Source: Terasakiella magnetica (GTDB taxonomy: Bacteria; Pseudomonadota; Alphaproteobacteria; Rhodospirillales; Magnetospirillaceae). From it: a stretch of DNA of 49,882 bases. The DNA lies in the NCBI GenBank assembly GCA_902729415.1, contig CACVCF010000212.1, positions 1 to 49,882 of the forward strand, given 5' to 3'. Positions 39,090 to 46,116 of the stretch are shown here, piece by piece. Positions within the stretch are counted from its first letter, which is position 1. Each line of letters begins with the position of its first letter. The notes below the pieces were generated by a model. The model was not told the origin of the DNA. It was given only the letters and a program-made list of their open reading frames with translations, and did no database searches. Made by a program: the position numbers and the translations under genes.

Positions 39090-40277
39090 ATGTCCGTTCG
39101 TAAGCGCATTCTGGCCAGCGGGGAAATCCGCTGGCTTGTGGACTACACCGACCAATCCGGCAACCGCAGGGCCAAGCAGTTCCGGCGAAAGAAGGACGCT
39201 GATTCGTTCGAAATTAAGGCCAAGGGCGAGGTGGCGGTAGGCGTTCATGTTGCTGATTCCGCGTCCATCACCGTCGCCAAGGCGGCGGATGTCTGGATTG
39301 CCATGGGGCAACTGGACGGCCTCCAAGCAACCACGATCCTCCAGCGTGACCAGCATGTGAAACTACACATCGTCCCCCGGATCGGAACCGTGAAGCTGTC
39401 TCAACTCACGGCGCCGCGTGTCGAGGAGTTCAAGGACGATCTGCTGCGCGATCTGTCCCGCCCCATGGCCAGAGCGGTATTGACCAGTCTGAAGGGAATT
39501 ATCCGGGTTGCCCGCGTCAAGGGGTTGATCGGCACCAATCCCGCCGAAGCGGTCAAGATCGTCAATCGACGAGCGGAAGACGACGGCGGCGACGACGAGA
39601 CCGGCGGGCAGGTTCAAGTCATTGCCAAGGATGATCTTCGGGCGATGTTGGCCAAAGCCCCGGACTTATGGCCGCTGGCGCGTGTCTCGCTGGGGCGCCA
39701 TGTTAGAGGCCAGGGGCGGCCGGAAAAGCGGGTGCTGCTGCCTTGGCGCCCCCTGTTCGTAACGGCGGTGTTCACCGGCATGCGGGCGAGCGAGTTACGC
39801 GGACTGACCTGGAGCCGGGTTGATCTTGACGCCAAGGTGATTCGTATTCGCCAGCGAGCGGACAGATTCGGCACACTCGGCCCAACCAAGTCCGCCACCT
39901 CGAAGCGGGATATCCCGTTGGCGCCCATGGTTGTCAATGCCCTGAAGGAATGGCGGCTGGTTTGCCCGCCGTCCGAACTCGATCTGGTCTTTCCCTCCGA
40001 GTCCGGGCGGGTGATCCTGCACACCAATCTGGTGATGCAGGGCTATCGCCCCCTGCTGAAAGCCTGCAAGATCGACGAGGCGGGCTATACCTTCCATGCC
40101 TTGCGGCATACCGCCGCCAGCCTGTTCATCGAACAGGGATGGTCACCCAAGAAGGTGCAGGCGGTCATGGGGCATTCGAGCATCACCGTGACCTATGATA
40201 TCTATGGCCACCTGTTTCCCTCGCCCGATGAAGATGCCGAGGCCATGGCGCAGATACAGGCCCGGTTGCTGGGGTAA
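39090..40277 (+). CDS. int: Tyrosine integrase of element 1
   Basis: 395 residues, complete. The N-terminal arm-binding part (ILASGEIRWLVDYTDQSGNRRAKQFRRKKDADSFE) is followed by a SAM-like core domain (about 55-160) and the catalytic domain with arginine I in FTGMRASELRGL, HALRHTAAS (H-x-x-R), MGHSSITVT and the nucleophile tyrosine in YDIYGHLF. It is the likely integrase of the 9.5 kb element, although 1 kb separates it from the right att site; a toxin-antitoxin pair lies between. Confidence 0.95.
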   Translation: MSVRKRILASGEIRWLVDYTDQSGNRRAKQFRRKKDADSFEIKAKGEVAVGVHVADSASITVAKAADVWIAMGQLDGLQATTILQRDQHVKLHIVPRIGTVKLSQLTAPRVEEFKDDLLRDLSRPMARAVLTSLKGIIRVARVKGLIGTNPAEAVKIVNRRAEDDGGDDETGGQVQVIAKDDLRAMLAKAPDLWPLARVSLGRHVRGQGRPEKRVLLPWRPLFVTAVFTGMRASELRGLTWSRVDLDAKVIRIRQRADRFGTLGPTKSATSKRDIPLAPMVVNALKEWRLVCPPSELDLVFPSESGRVILHTNLVMQGYRPLLKACKIDEAGYTFHALRHTAASLFIEQGWSPKKVQAVMGHSSITVTYDIYGHLFPSPDEDAEAMAQIQARLLG

Positions 40278-40350
40278 GGCAGCCGGAACAGATTGGCGTT
40301 GAACTGTCCGGCGCTGCGCCGTACAATGCATCCAGAAACAGGAGGCATCC

Positions 40351-40650
40351 ATGCTTGCCTATCACGATTCCATTCCCTCCATTGCCGAGCGCAAGAGCGC
40401 CCGGCTGGAACAGCGCGTCAAGCCGCAGGTCAAGCAGACCATCGAGCAGGCCGCCGCCATGCTGGGCGTGGATGTGGCTGAGTTTGTCGCCAACGAGGCA
40501 TACCGCAGTGCCGAGAGCGTTCTGGCGCGCCAGGAGGTCACCCGGCTGACCGCTGCCGACCGCGAGGTAATGCTGGCCCTGTTGCGCACTCCCCCGGAGC
40601 CGACCAAGGCCCTGGTGGACCTGATGGCGGCCCCCGATATCGAGGTCTGA
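40351..40650 (+). CDS. tacA: DUF1778/TacA-type antitoxin
   Basis: 99 residues after a CAGGAGG ribosome site. The ribbon-helix-helix/DUF1778 pattern is visible (ERKSARLEQRVKPQVKQTIEQAAAMLGVDVAEFVANEAYRSAESVL), with a C-terminal toxin-binding tail. It is directly followed by the GNAT toxin with no spacer. It should neutralise the acetyltransferase and bind its own promoter. Confidence 0.88.
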   Translation: MLAYHDSIPSIAERKSARLEQRVKPQVKQTIEQAAAMLGVDVAEFVANEAYRSAESVLARQEVTRLTAADREVMLALLRTPPEPTKALVDLMAAPDIEV

Positions 40651-41172
40651 TTGGCCAAGGTCATTATTGAGCCGCTCGGTTCCCACCATGACCGGGCGGC
40701 TTTCGATTGCGGCCAGCCCCGCGTCACCAACTTCATCCGCCTTACCGCTAAGAAACAGGTGGCGGAGAGTCTCGCCGTGGTGCGCGTCGCCGTGGCCGAA
40801 GGTACGCCTAAGGTGCTGGGCTATCATTCGCTTAGTGCACACTCGCTGCTGGTGGATGATCTGCCCGCCGAGTTGATGCCGAAAAGTCGGCCCTATCCTG
40901 GCCTCGGTGCCTTCTATCTGGGCTTTCTCGGTGTCGATCTATCCATGCAGGGCAAGGGCATTGGCTGCCTGCTGCTTCGGGATGCCATGGGGCAGACCAT
41001 GCGGGCCGGTGAATACGGCGGCATCGCCTTTCTTGTGCTGGACGCGATAGACGAAGCGGCGGTGCCCTTCTATCTCCAATTCGGCTTCACCGCCTTGCCC
41101 TCACAGCCGCTGCGTCTCGTGCTGCCAGCCAGCGTGATCCGGCAGGCAGTCGCCCAAGCCGGTAATCCTTGA
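40651..41172 (+). CDS. tacT: GNAT acetyltransferase toxin (TacT-like)
   Basis: 173 residues beginning at a TTG directly after the antitoxin stop. The GNAT acetyl-CoA loop is QGKGIGCLLL, preceded by LGFLGVDLSM, and the end has YLQFGFTALPSQPLRLVLP. TacT-type toxins acetylate aminoacyl-tRNAs and stop translation. Located between integrase and right att site, it probably stabilises the element. Confidence 0.9.
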   Translation: MAKVIIEPLGSHHDRAAFDCGQPRVTNFIRLTAKKQVAESLAVVRVAVAEGTPKVLGYHSLSAHSLLVDDLPAELMPKSRPYPGLGAFYLGFLGVDLSMQGKGIGCLLLRDAMGQTMRAGEYGGIAFLVLDAIDEAAVPFYLQFGFTALPSQPLRLVLPASVIRQAVAQAGNP

Positions 41173-41253
41173 ACCATCTGCCGACGCGGCAGTTTGGCGA
41201 CCAAACATGGCCCGGATTGGAACGTCGGCAATCCTTAGCTCATCTGCCGACGC
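41164..41253. repeat. 24-base imperfect direct repeats near the right end of element 1
   Basis: AATCCTTgaaccATCTGCCGACGC (41164-41187) recurs as AATCCTTagctcATCTGCCGACGC (41230-41253), 66 bases apart, with the first seven and last twelve bases identical. A GCAACAC word follows at 41263-41269, matching the left-end cluster. They may be integrase arm sites or excisionase sites for the right end. Confidence 0.5.
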
Positions 41254-41308
41254 AACAGACGTGCAACACATTGCCGTAATTGGCTGAATTTATTGGCTTT
41301 TTATATTC

Positions 41309-41348
41309 CTCTGACTCCGCCAGTCTAGGTTCGAATCCTAGTCCCCCA
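41309..41348 (+). repeat. attR: attR core, exact copy of tRNA-Gln 3' half
   Basis: Forty bases identical to 31868-31907. The sequence before it is unrelated to the tRNA 5' half, so this is an att remnant, not a gene. It also forms the left boundary of whatever follows, with a second integrase beginning 157 bases downstream. Confidence 0.92.
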
Positions 41349-41415
41349 ACCAATTTTTCGCAGCAAATTCAACGCCTTAGAAAATCGCCCCGGCAGCTGC
41401 ATTGCCCCAAAAAAG

Positions 41416-41436
41416 CATTCGCAGTACATTCGCAGT
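41416..41436 (+). repeat. Direct repeat CATTCGCAGT x2, 11-base period
   Basis: CATTCGCAGT at 41416-41425 and 41427-41436 are exact copies one helical turn apart, 68 bases past the att core and 68 bases before the second integrase. The same spacing is seen for the TGCAACACGA pair at the left end of element 1. Candidate arm-type binding sites for the second integrase. Confidence 0.45.
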
Positions 41437-41504
41437 GGCCCAAAGCTGTTCAGCGCCCGTTTGGGTGTGCTGCACTGCATGATTTGGGGCCATTGCGAGG
41501 CGAA

Positions 41505-42938
41505 ATGGCCAAGATCGAACACATCCTCGATGGCGCAGTGGCGCTCTATCAGCGTCTCGACATGGGCACGCAGACCTGGACAGCCCGCTACAAAATTCGC
41601 GGCATGAAAGGCCATGTGAGCAAATCGACTGGCAAGCGCGATTTGGAGGAGGCCAAGGAGTTCGCCCGCGAGAAGTACCACGAACTGAGTGCAGATCACC
41701 GCCGTGGCATTGCCATCCACAGCCACACCTTCCAGCGCGCCGTTGACGCGTATCTGGAGGATTTGGACGCGAACATCGCGCTGAGGAAAACCACGGCCCG
41801 AACCAAACGCGACAACAAGGCGGTGATCGACCGCTATCTGCTGCCCTATTTCAAAACCAAAGCCATCGATGCAATCAAGCAGGAGAATGTCGAGGCATAT
41901 AAGGCGTGGCGCTTGAACTACTGGACCACCGGCCCCGGCGTGGAGGACACCACCCGCGAATATATGCGCGGCGGGAAACTGATAAAATCCAAGCGGCCTA
42001 CAATGGGGCAGACGCAGCGCTCAGGCGAAATCCTCGTCCTTCGTGCCATCTTCAAATCTGCTCGCAAGCGCGGATGGGTCAAGCGCGAGCAAATTCCCGA
42101 AATCGAGGAGGAAAAGCGCGAAGAGAACCGCCGACCCGCATTCTCAGCCTCGGAATGGAAACGCATCCTTGCGGCCATGCCCAGATATATAGAGAGCGCG
42201 AACGGTCCCGTGTCGGAACATGACCGCAAGCTGCTCTGCGCCTATATGCAGTTCATGTTCGAAACCGGCCTGCGGCCGGGGAAGGAGCATCAGCAACTGA
42301 CATGGGCCGACTGCGAACTGGTGAAGCAGAAGGCGGAGGTGGGGCATGTGGGGATTACGCACATCCATGTCCGTGACGACACCAAAACGGGCAAGCGCCT
42401 TGCGGTCAGCAGCGAGGAAACATGGCAGGTTTTGAACCAGATCAAGGCATTTTCACCCTGGACCAAGCCCCATGATCCCGTTTTCGCAGACCGGGTGACA
42501 GGTAGGCCGATCAAGACATTTGTGAAGGGAATGGAAGCGCTTTTGAAGACCGTCGGCCTTGAGCGAGACCGGCATGGCGACAAATTCTCCCCATACAGCC
42601 TGCGTCACTCCTATGCCACCGACCGTCTGATCAACGGCAGGGTGGATGTTTGGCTGCTGGCGAAGAATATGGGCACGAGCGTGGAGATGATCCGCAAGCA
42701 TTATGGCCATGATGAGCCGCAGCAGCGCTCGCAGGAACTGACCCACGACAAGGCGCAGTTCGACAGCGATGCATGGTTTAAAATCTTGAAGGAAAACCCC
42801 GCGCTGGCCGACGAACTTCTGCGCAAGGCCAATCTGCCCGAGGGGCCGATCTTCGATCCTGATGCGCCCGTGGCCGAACCCGATCCCAATGTGCCGCGCA
42901 GACGCGCCAAGATCAGGTTGAGCGATATGCTGGGCTGA
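41505..42938 (+). CDS. int: Tyrosine integrase of the second element
   Basis: I choose ATG 41505 (MAKIEHILDGAVALYQR), 477 residues; the longer frame would run through the att repeat. The N-terminal domain is arm-binding-like (WTARYKIRGMKGHVSKSTGKRDLEEAKEFARE). The catalytic domain has ETGLRPGKEHQQLTW, YSLRHSYATDRL and the nucleophile region MIRKHYGHDEPQQR. It differs strongly from the first integrase. Its position immediately after an att core is typical of an integrase at the left end of its own element. Confidence 0.93.
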   Translation: MAKIEHILDGAVALYQRLDMGTQTWTARYKIRGMKGHVSKSTGKRDLEEAKEFAREKYHELSADHRRGIAIHSHTFQRAVDAYLEDLDANIALRKTTARTKRDNKAVIDRYLLPYFKTKAIDAIKQENVEAYKAWRLNYWTTGPGVEDTTREYMRGGKLIKSKRPTMGQTQRSGEILVLRAIFKSARKRGWVKREQIPEIEEEKREENRRPAFSASEWKRILAAMPRYIESANGPVSEHDRKLLCAYMQFMFETGLRPGKEHQQLTWADCELVKQKAEVGHVGITHIHVRDDTKTGKRLAVSSEETWQVLNQIKAFSPWTKPHDPVFADRVTGRPIKTFVKGMEALLKTVGLERDRHGDKFSPYSLRHSYATDRLINGRVDVWLLAKNMGTSVEMIRKHYGHDEPQQRSQELTHDKAQFDSDAWFKILKENPALADELLRKANLPEGPIFDPDAPVAEPDPNVPRRRAKIRLSDMLG

Positions 42939-42951
42939 TTGGGGCCATCAA

Positions 42952-42972
42952 GTTGTCGGGGCTACTGACAAC
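42952..42972 (+). repeat. TTGTCGGG hairpin, copy a
   Basis: GTTGTC-GGGGCTACT-GACAAC, 13 bases after the second integrase stop. A divergent member of the palindrome family also found at 45677, 49137 and 49557. The left arm GTTGTCGGGG is conserved, the right arm reduced to GACAAC. Confidence 0.6.
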
Positions 42973-43067
42973 CTGCACCTTATATACAGCCTGCTATCGT
43001 GGCCGCGCTGCCAGCACCCATACACGCTTCAAGTTCATTACCATGTAGCCATGCAGCACTCATAGAA

Positions 43068-43090
43068 CCAGCCCCGTTGTATGGGGCTGG
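43068..43090 (-). terminator. Hairpin between converging genes
   Basis: CCAGCCCC-GTTGTAT-GGGGCTGG, a perfect 8-bp stem, lies 10 bases past the stop of the leftward gene at 43100. On the minus strand it is followed by TTCT. It can serve as terminator for that gene and, from the other side, for the integrase transcript. Confidence 0.5.
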
Positions 43091-43099
43091 GAAACGAGA

Positions 43100-43537
43100 T
43101 TAGGGAAGCTTCTTGCCGAAGCGTCCCTTGGCCGCGATCAGCTGCTTGTCCAGTTCACCCGCGACCACCGCTTCACGCAGCAGCGCCAGCGTCGGAACCA
43201 ATTCCGAGATAGCGCCAACCTCGATGGCCGACTTTTTCGGCTTCAATTCGATCACCTTGTTGGCACTACGCACCTCCAGCATGAACGCACCATTCCCCTC
43301 CTGCCAGAACCAGGGGCGAAAACGGACCAGTTTTTCCTGGATGGTTTTCTCACCACCAGCGTCCTTGCCCCAAAACTGCCGACGCACCTGAAAGCTCTCG
43401 CCCCGTTGCATCGCTTCCGCAGCAGCGATCTGCTGGTTGATGGCCTCGACCATCCGATTTCGCAACTGCCCTTCGGGCGTGCTGTTCGCCGTCCTGCGTG
43501 TGTTCTCTGCCAGCTTCAGCTTGTCCAACGCGCTCAT
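43100..43537 (-). CDS. Unknown element protein (DUF6641-like)
   Basis: 145 residues from ATG 43537 (MSALDKLKLAENTRRTANST) with a GGAGG ribosome site eight bases upstream. The protein is basic (RNRMVEAINQQIAAAEAMQRGE, VRFRPWFWQEGNGAFMLEVRSANKVIELKPKKSAIEV). I associate its pattern loosely with DUF6641 proteins of phages; the family and its function are uncertain. It is leftward and alone, diverging from the structured region and AAA+ operon. Confidence 0.72.
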   Translation of the reverse strand: MSALDKLKLAENTRRTANSTPEGQLRNRMVEAINQQIAAAEAMQRGESFQVRRQFWGKDAGGEKTIQEKLVRFRPWFWQEGNGAFMLEVRSANKVIELKPKKSAIEVGAISELVPTLALLREAVVAGELDKQLIAAKGRFGKKLP

Positions 43538-43713
43538 CTTCCAATCCTCCATATGAGAACATGATATGAACACGGTATATGTGGATTTGGTCAATCTCAA
43601 CAAAATCAATGAGTTGGATTGGCCGAGGCAAAAAATTTCGAGGCTGCAAAAAATTTCTCGAAAAGATATAGACGGCGCGTCACTGAACCGGGTAGCGTCT
43701 CTTCATTAACTAC

Positions 43714-43862
43714 GGCGGTCTTAAAGATGAGCGGCCTCGGGGGTCCCCAAGGCTAGTGCGTTCTGCCAAGACCACCTAGTTTTCAGGTGCAGGCGCTAAC
43801 TATCGGCGCAGCATCGCCACCGGGGTAACTACATGGACGCGGCAACGCGTCTTGAATGTAGT
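43714..43862 (+). ncRNA. Candidate structured RNA with GNRA hairpin
   Basis: Four stems in 149 bases, including a two-tier stem (7 and 6 bp) ending in GCAA. Compensated pairing and one-base bulges look more like RNA than DNA palindromes. I do not recognise it as a known family (not tmRNA, 6S, group I or group II intron). Strand is unproven; plus is preferred because the downstream genes are plus. Confidence 0.35.
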
Positions 43863-43930
43863 GGCTTCATACTCAGATCGAAAAGTTTCCGCCCGGATTT
43901 TGACTGACGTTTGCTCAGAGGAGGAATGCT

Positions 43931-43951
43931 ATGTCTATAGACACGTCCTAA
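43931..43951 (+). CDS. Six-codon leader frame with strong ribosome site
   Basis: ATG TCT ATA GAC ACG TCC TAA (MSIDTS) six bases after AGAGGAGG, the strongest ribosome site in the region, 144 bases before the first gene of the AAA+ operon. A small stem (GGCG/CGCC) follows. It might be a regulatory leader peptide. Too short to be certain. Confidence 0.3.
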   Translation: MSIDTS

Positions 43952-44094
43952 TTGTGGCGTTAAGCGCCGCGTAATATGGCCAATACGGGCATACGGCGCA
44001 TGCGCAGCCCGCAAAGTCACCATTGAAATAACATCGTCACGCCTGCTCTCCCGCCGAATGATCGGCAGCAGCCTGACAACAAAGGAGAACTACC

Positions 44095-44883
44095 ATGACA
44101 AATTCAGTACCGTCGCTTCAGTCTGTGCTCCAGTCCATCATCCAGGTCCGGGAAAATTGGACCGCGAACGAATACAAGGCGAGCACCACCATGCTCTATT
44201 CGATCTTGGACCAGTGCTACGTGGTCTATGTCGATCACAAAAATACTGCGGACGGTCGCAAGCTGATCAACGAGGCGGCCAAGGCCATGAATGTGAGCTT
44301 CAACAAGGTCACATCGACCGCAGCCAAAGTGATCAAAATCACCTTCGGCGACGACCATCGCTGGCAAGCAAGCGCCTACGCTCAGGTCTTGCAAATTGCC
44401 GCAGGGAATGACGTGCCATCGGCTAATTTCGTCAATTGGCTGACCACCGCCGGTGGCATCGAGGCGGTACGCAGCGGCGGATCAGGAGGCAAGCAGTCTG
44501 CTGAAGACCGTGATGCTGCATACAATGTCGGCCTTGCCAAGCTCCAGTCTGTGGGCACGGCCGCTTCCGTCGCCCCCCATGTCAACATTCAGGGGCGCGG
44601 CGGCTATGTCATGGCCATCTGCTACGTCGATGCAAACGGCGGTCTGTCTGTCATTCAAACCGTTGGAGTCCCAGACAGCCCCCAAGTGAAGGCGGAAATC
44701 CGTCGCATCGGCAATGACAAGGCCAAGTCAGCCACGACTGCCGCCGTTGTGTCCGTGCCGACCACCCCTGTTATCAATCTCGCTGCTGCAACAGCCAAGG
44801 CCCAGGCCGACGCCATTGCTGTCGCGATTGCCGCTGGCTCAATCGTTGAGGCCAGCACCACCCAGCAGCAGATTGCTGCGTAA
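44095..44883 (+). CDS. Unknown 262-residue protein, first gene of AAA+ operon
   Basis: An ATG follows AAGGAGAA. Residues 1-120 are compact and helical (SVLQSIIQVRENWTANEYKAS, LINEAAKAMNVSFNKVTSTAAKVIKI). The second half contains IQGRGGYVMAICYVDANGGLSVIQTVG, a beta-rich stretch, and ends with an Ala-rich low-complexity tail of about 50 residues. I recognise no family. It is separated from the clamp-loader-like ATPase by 59 bases on the same strand, and a shared terminator follows, so they form a likely operon. Confidence 0.8.
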   Translation: MTNSVPSLQSVLQSIIQVRENWTANEYKASTTMLYSILDQCYVVYVDHKNTADGRKLINEAAKAMNVSFNKVTSTAAKVIKITFGDDHRWQASAYAQVLQIAAGNDVPSANFVNWLTTAGGIEAVRSGGSGGKQSAEDRDAAYNVGLAKLQSVGTAASVAPHVNIQGRGGYVMAICYVDANGGLSVIQTVGVPDSPQVKAEIRRIGNDKAKSATTAAVVSVPTTPVINLAAATAKAQADAIAVAIAAGSIVEASTTQQQIAA

Positions 44884-44942
44884 GCATGAAGGCTCGGGAG
44901 AGCATGTTGCTCTCCCGCCTTTCACCAAATAGGAGAAATAGA

Positions 44943-45599
44943 ATGGGTATTTTTTTTGACAAGCACGCCCCCAAGACCTTTGACGACTTGGTCTTTCCCG
45001 ACACCGAGATGGCCGCGAGATTTGAGGCATACGTCAAAGGACAGTCGTTTGGGCATATTTTGATGCATGGGCCGCACGGGTGCGGCAAGACTACCATCGC
45101 CAGGATGCTGCCGCACGCAATCGCCCCTGGCCATGATCCGAACGACAACTACTTCATGTATGCGGCGAGGGATGCGAGCGTCGCCCGCATTCGCGAGTTG
45201 TCCGAAAGCTTCATGTGCGGGACCGCATGGAATGCCTCGGGTCGCCTGTTCCTGACGCTGGACGAAGCGGACACTATGTCAGCCGAGACGAGAACTGTTA
45301 TGCGTGGGGGATTGGACCAAAACGCAAAGAGCCTGATGGTCATCATGACCAGTAACGACCTGAGTAAAATCGACCTAGGAATTCGGGACAGGTGTGACGT
45401 GTTTGATTTTTCGGGCGGTAATTTTACGACCTACCTGCCACTCGCCCTTCGCGTTTTGCGCAAAGAAGGTTTGCACGTACCGCAGGATGAGCTTGATGAT
45501 CTGGTCAAGCTTCATTGCAGCAGTATTCGGCAGCTTCTCCGTGCACTTGAGCGGGTGGTTCTCGGCATTCGCAAAAAAAGGTGGCAAATCGCTGCGTAG
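44943..45599 (+). CDS. Clamp-loader-like small AAA+ ATPase
   Basis: I start at ATG 44943 after TAGGAGAAA; 218 residues. Walker A GPHGCGKTT (43-51), Walker B LFLTLDEAD with D107/E108, sensor-1 TSND (N138) and RDRC (148-151) at the place of the SRC arginine-finger motif are all present. The opening HAPKTFDDLVFPD resembles the N-terminus of RFC small subunits and phage T4 gp44. The C-terminal collar is nearly absent (family usually over 300 residues). It may load or remodel a ring on DNA in element replication (inference); no sliding clamp is visible nearby. Confidence 0.82.
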   Translation: MGIFFDKHAPKTFDDLVFPDTEMAARFEAYVKGQSFGHILMHGPHGCGKTTIARMLPHAIAPGHDPNDNYFMYAARDASVARIRELSESFMCGTAWNASGRLFLTLDEADTMSAETRTVMRGGLDQNAKSLMVIMTSNDLSKIDLGIRDRCDVFDFSGGNFTTYLPLALRVLRKEGLHVPQDELDDLVKLHCSSIRQLLRALERVVLGIRKKRWQIAA

Positions 45600-45629
45600 T
45601 CAACTCGCCCGGTTCACGACACTTCGTAA

Positions 45630-45658
45630 ATGCCCCCAGGCTCGCACCCTGGGGGCAT
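45630..45658 (+). terminator. Intrinsic-type terminator of the AAA+ operon
   Basis: ATGCCCCCAGG-CTCGCAC-CCTGGGGGCAT is a perfect 11-bp GC-rich stem 30 bases after the ATPase stop, followed within a few bases by a short T-rich stretch. It is the strongest terminator-like structure in the element. Confidence 0.65.
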
Positions 45659-45676
45659 ACGTGTTTCTGGTCCAAC

Positions 45677-45696
45677 TTGTCGGGAGCCCCCGACAA
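45677..45696 (+). repeat. TTGTCGGG hairpin, copy b
   Basis: TTGTCGGG-AGCC-CCCGACAA, perfect 8-bp stem with four-base loop, 18 bases after the operon terminator and 52 bases before the SpoVG-like start. Flanks AAC and CTT allow further pairing beyond one mismatch. Confidence 0.75.
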
Positions 45697-45748
45697 CTTC
45701 CCACCGCTCCGACTGACCGGCCCAATTATCGCGTGCAATGCTGCCGCC

Positions 45749-46057
45749 ATGGAAACCAGCACGGCCACGATCAGCGTCATTCAGGTCACGGCCATCAATG
45801 CTGGCCGCGTGCTGGCACTGGCCGATGTGGAATTGGTCCTCGATGGCGTACCGCTGGTCATCCACGGTGTTCAGGTTCGCGCTGACGCTTCCAAGACGGA
45901 AATCACCCTGCCGAACTACCGAGCACCAGATGGTTCATGGCGAGCCGCTGTCACGTTGCCAGACGAGATACGTGGGCCGATGGGCGACGCTGTGATTGCG
46001 GCGGCCATGGAAGCTGGGCTGCTGGTGGAGCGGCAGCCGGATGATGTGATAGGATGA
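45749..46057 (+). CDS. SpoVG-like protein
   Basis: 102 residues from ATG 45749. The pattern ISVIQVTAINAGRVLALADVELVLDG...VIHGVQV...ITLPNYRAPDGSWRAAVTLPDEIRGPMGDAVIAAAMEAG closely follows SpoVG: beta strands with an IH-D/G-I/V-x-V edge, a P-x-R-x-P-D-G turn and a terminal helix. SpoVG proteins bind DNA and RNA site-specifically. In phages and elements such proteins are uncommon outside Gram-positives, so this deserves confirmation. The ribosome site is weak. Confidence 0.7.
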   Translation: METSTATISVIQVTAINAGRVLALADVELVLDGVPLVIHGVQVRADASKTEITLPNYRAPDGSWRAAVTLPDEIRGPMGDAVIAAAMEAGLLVERQPDDVIG

Positions 46058-46116
46058 GCGGCAGCAGATGACCCACATCTGCCTCCGGCTTCCGACCCCG
46101 GCCCTCCGATATCCGG

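Larger units (their letters stand above)
31868..41348. mobile_element. Integrated element 1 in tRNA-Gln (about 9.5 kb)
   Basis: Bounded by the 40-base att repeats. It carries a serine recombinase, a SNIPE-like nuclease, a small tail-anchored protein, a leftward replication/control operon, AlpA-like and MerR-like regulators, a tyrosine integrase (39090-40277) and a TacA/TacT-type pair near the right end. There are no capsid, tail, terminase or conjugation genes, so it resembles a phage satellite or small integrative mobilizable element carrying a defence cargo. Mobilisation by a helper is inferred. Confidence 0.85.
43538..44094 (+). promoter_or_regulatory. Long structured 5' region before the AAA+ operon
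   Basis: 557 bases without a normal gene. Within 43714-43862 several stems follow each other: GG-c-GGTCTT/AAGACC-a-CC (43714-43722 with 43768-43776) enclosing GCCTcGGG/CCCaAGGC (43734-43753); GGTG/CACC (43786-43821); and ACTACAT-g-GACGCG-GCAA-CGCGTC-TTGA-ATGTAGT (43828-43862), whose inner stem is closed by a GNRA loop. Then a strong AGAGGAGG site precedes the six-codon frame MSIDTS (43931-43951). This may be a non-coding RNA or a structured leader. Confidence 0.5.

Noticed and set aside
41309..41351. Possible second tRNA-Gln gene
   Set aside because: Only the 3' half is present; the 5' half is unrelated, so it is an att copy.
41280..41504. 75-codon N-terminal extension of the second integrase
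   Set aside because: It would translate the tRNA-derived att repeat; the ATG at 41505 starts the integrase-like sequence.
43828..43862. Possible group II intron domain V or tmRNA part
   Set aside because: Lacks the AGC/GUUC catalytic triad pattern and any tRNA-like domain; no reverse transcriptase is nearby.
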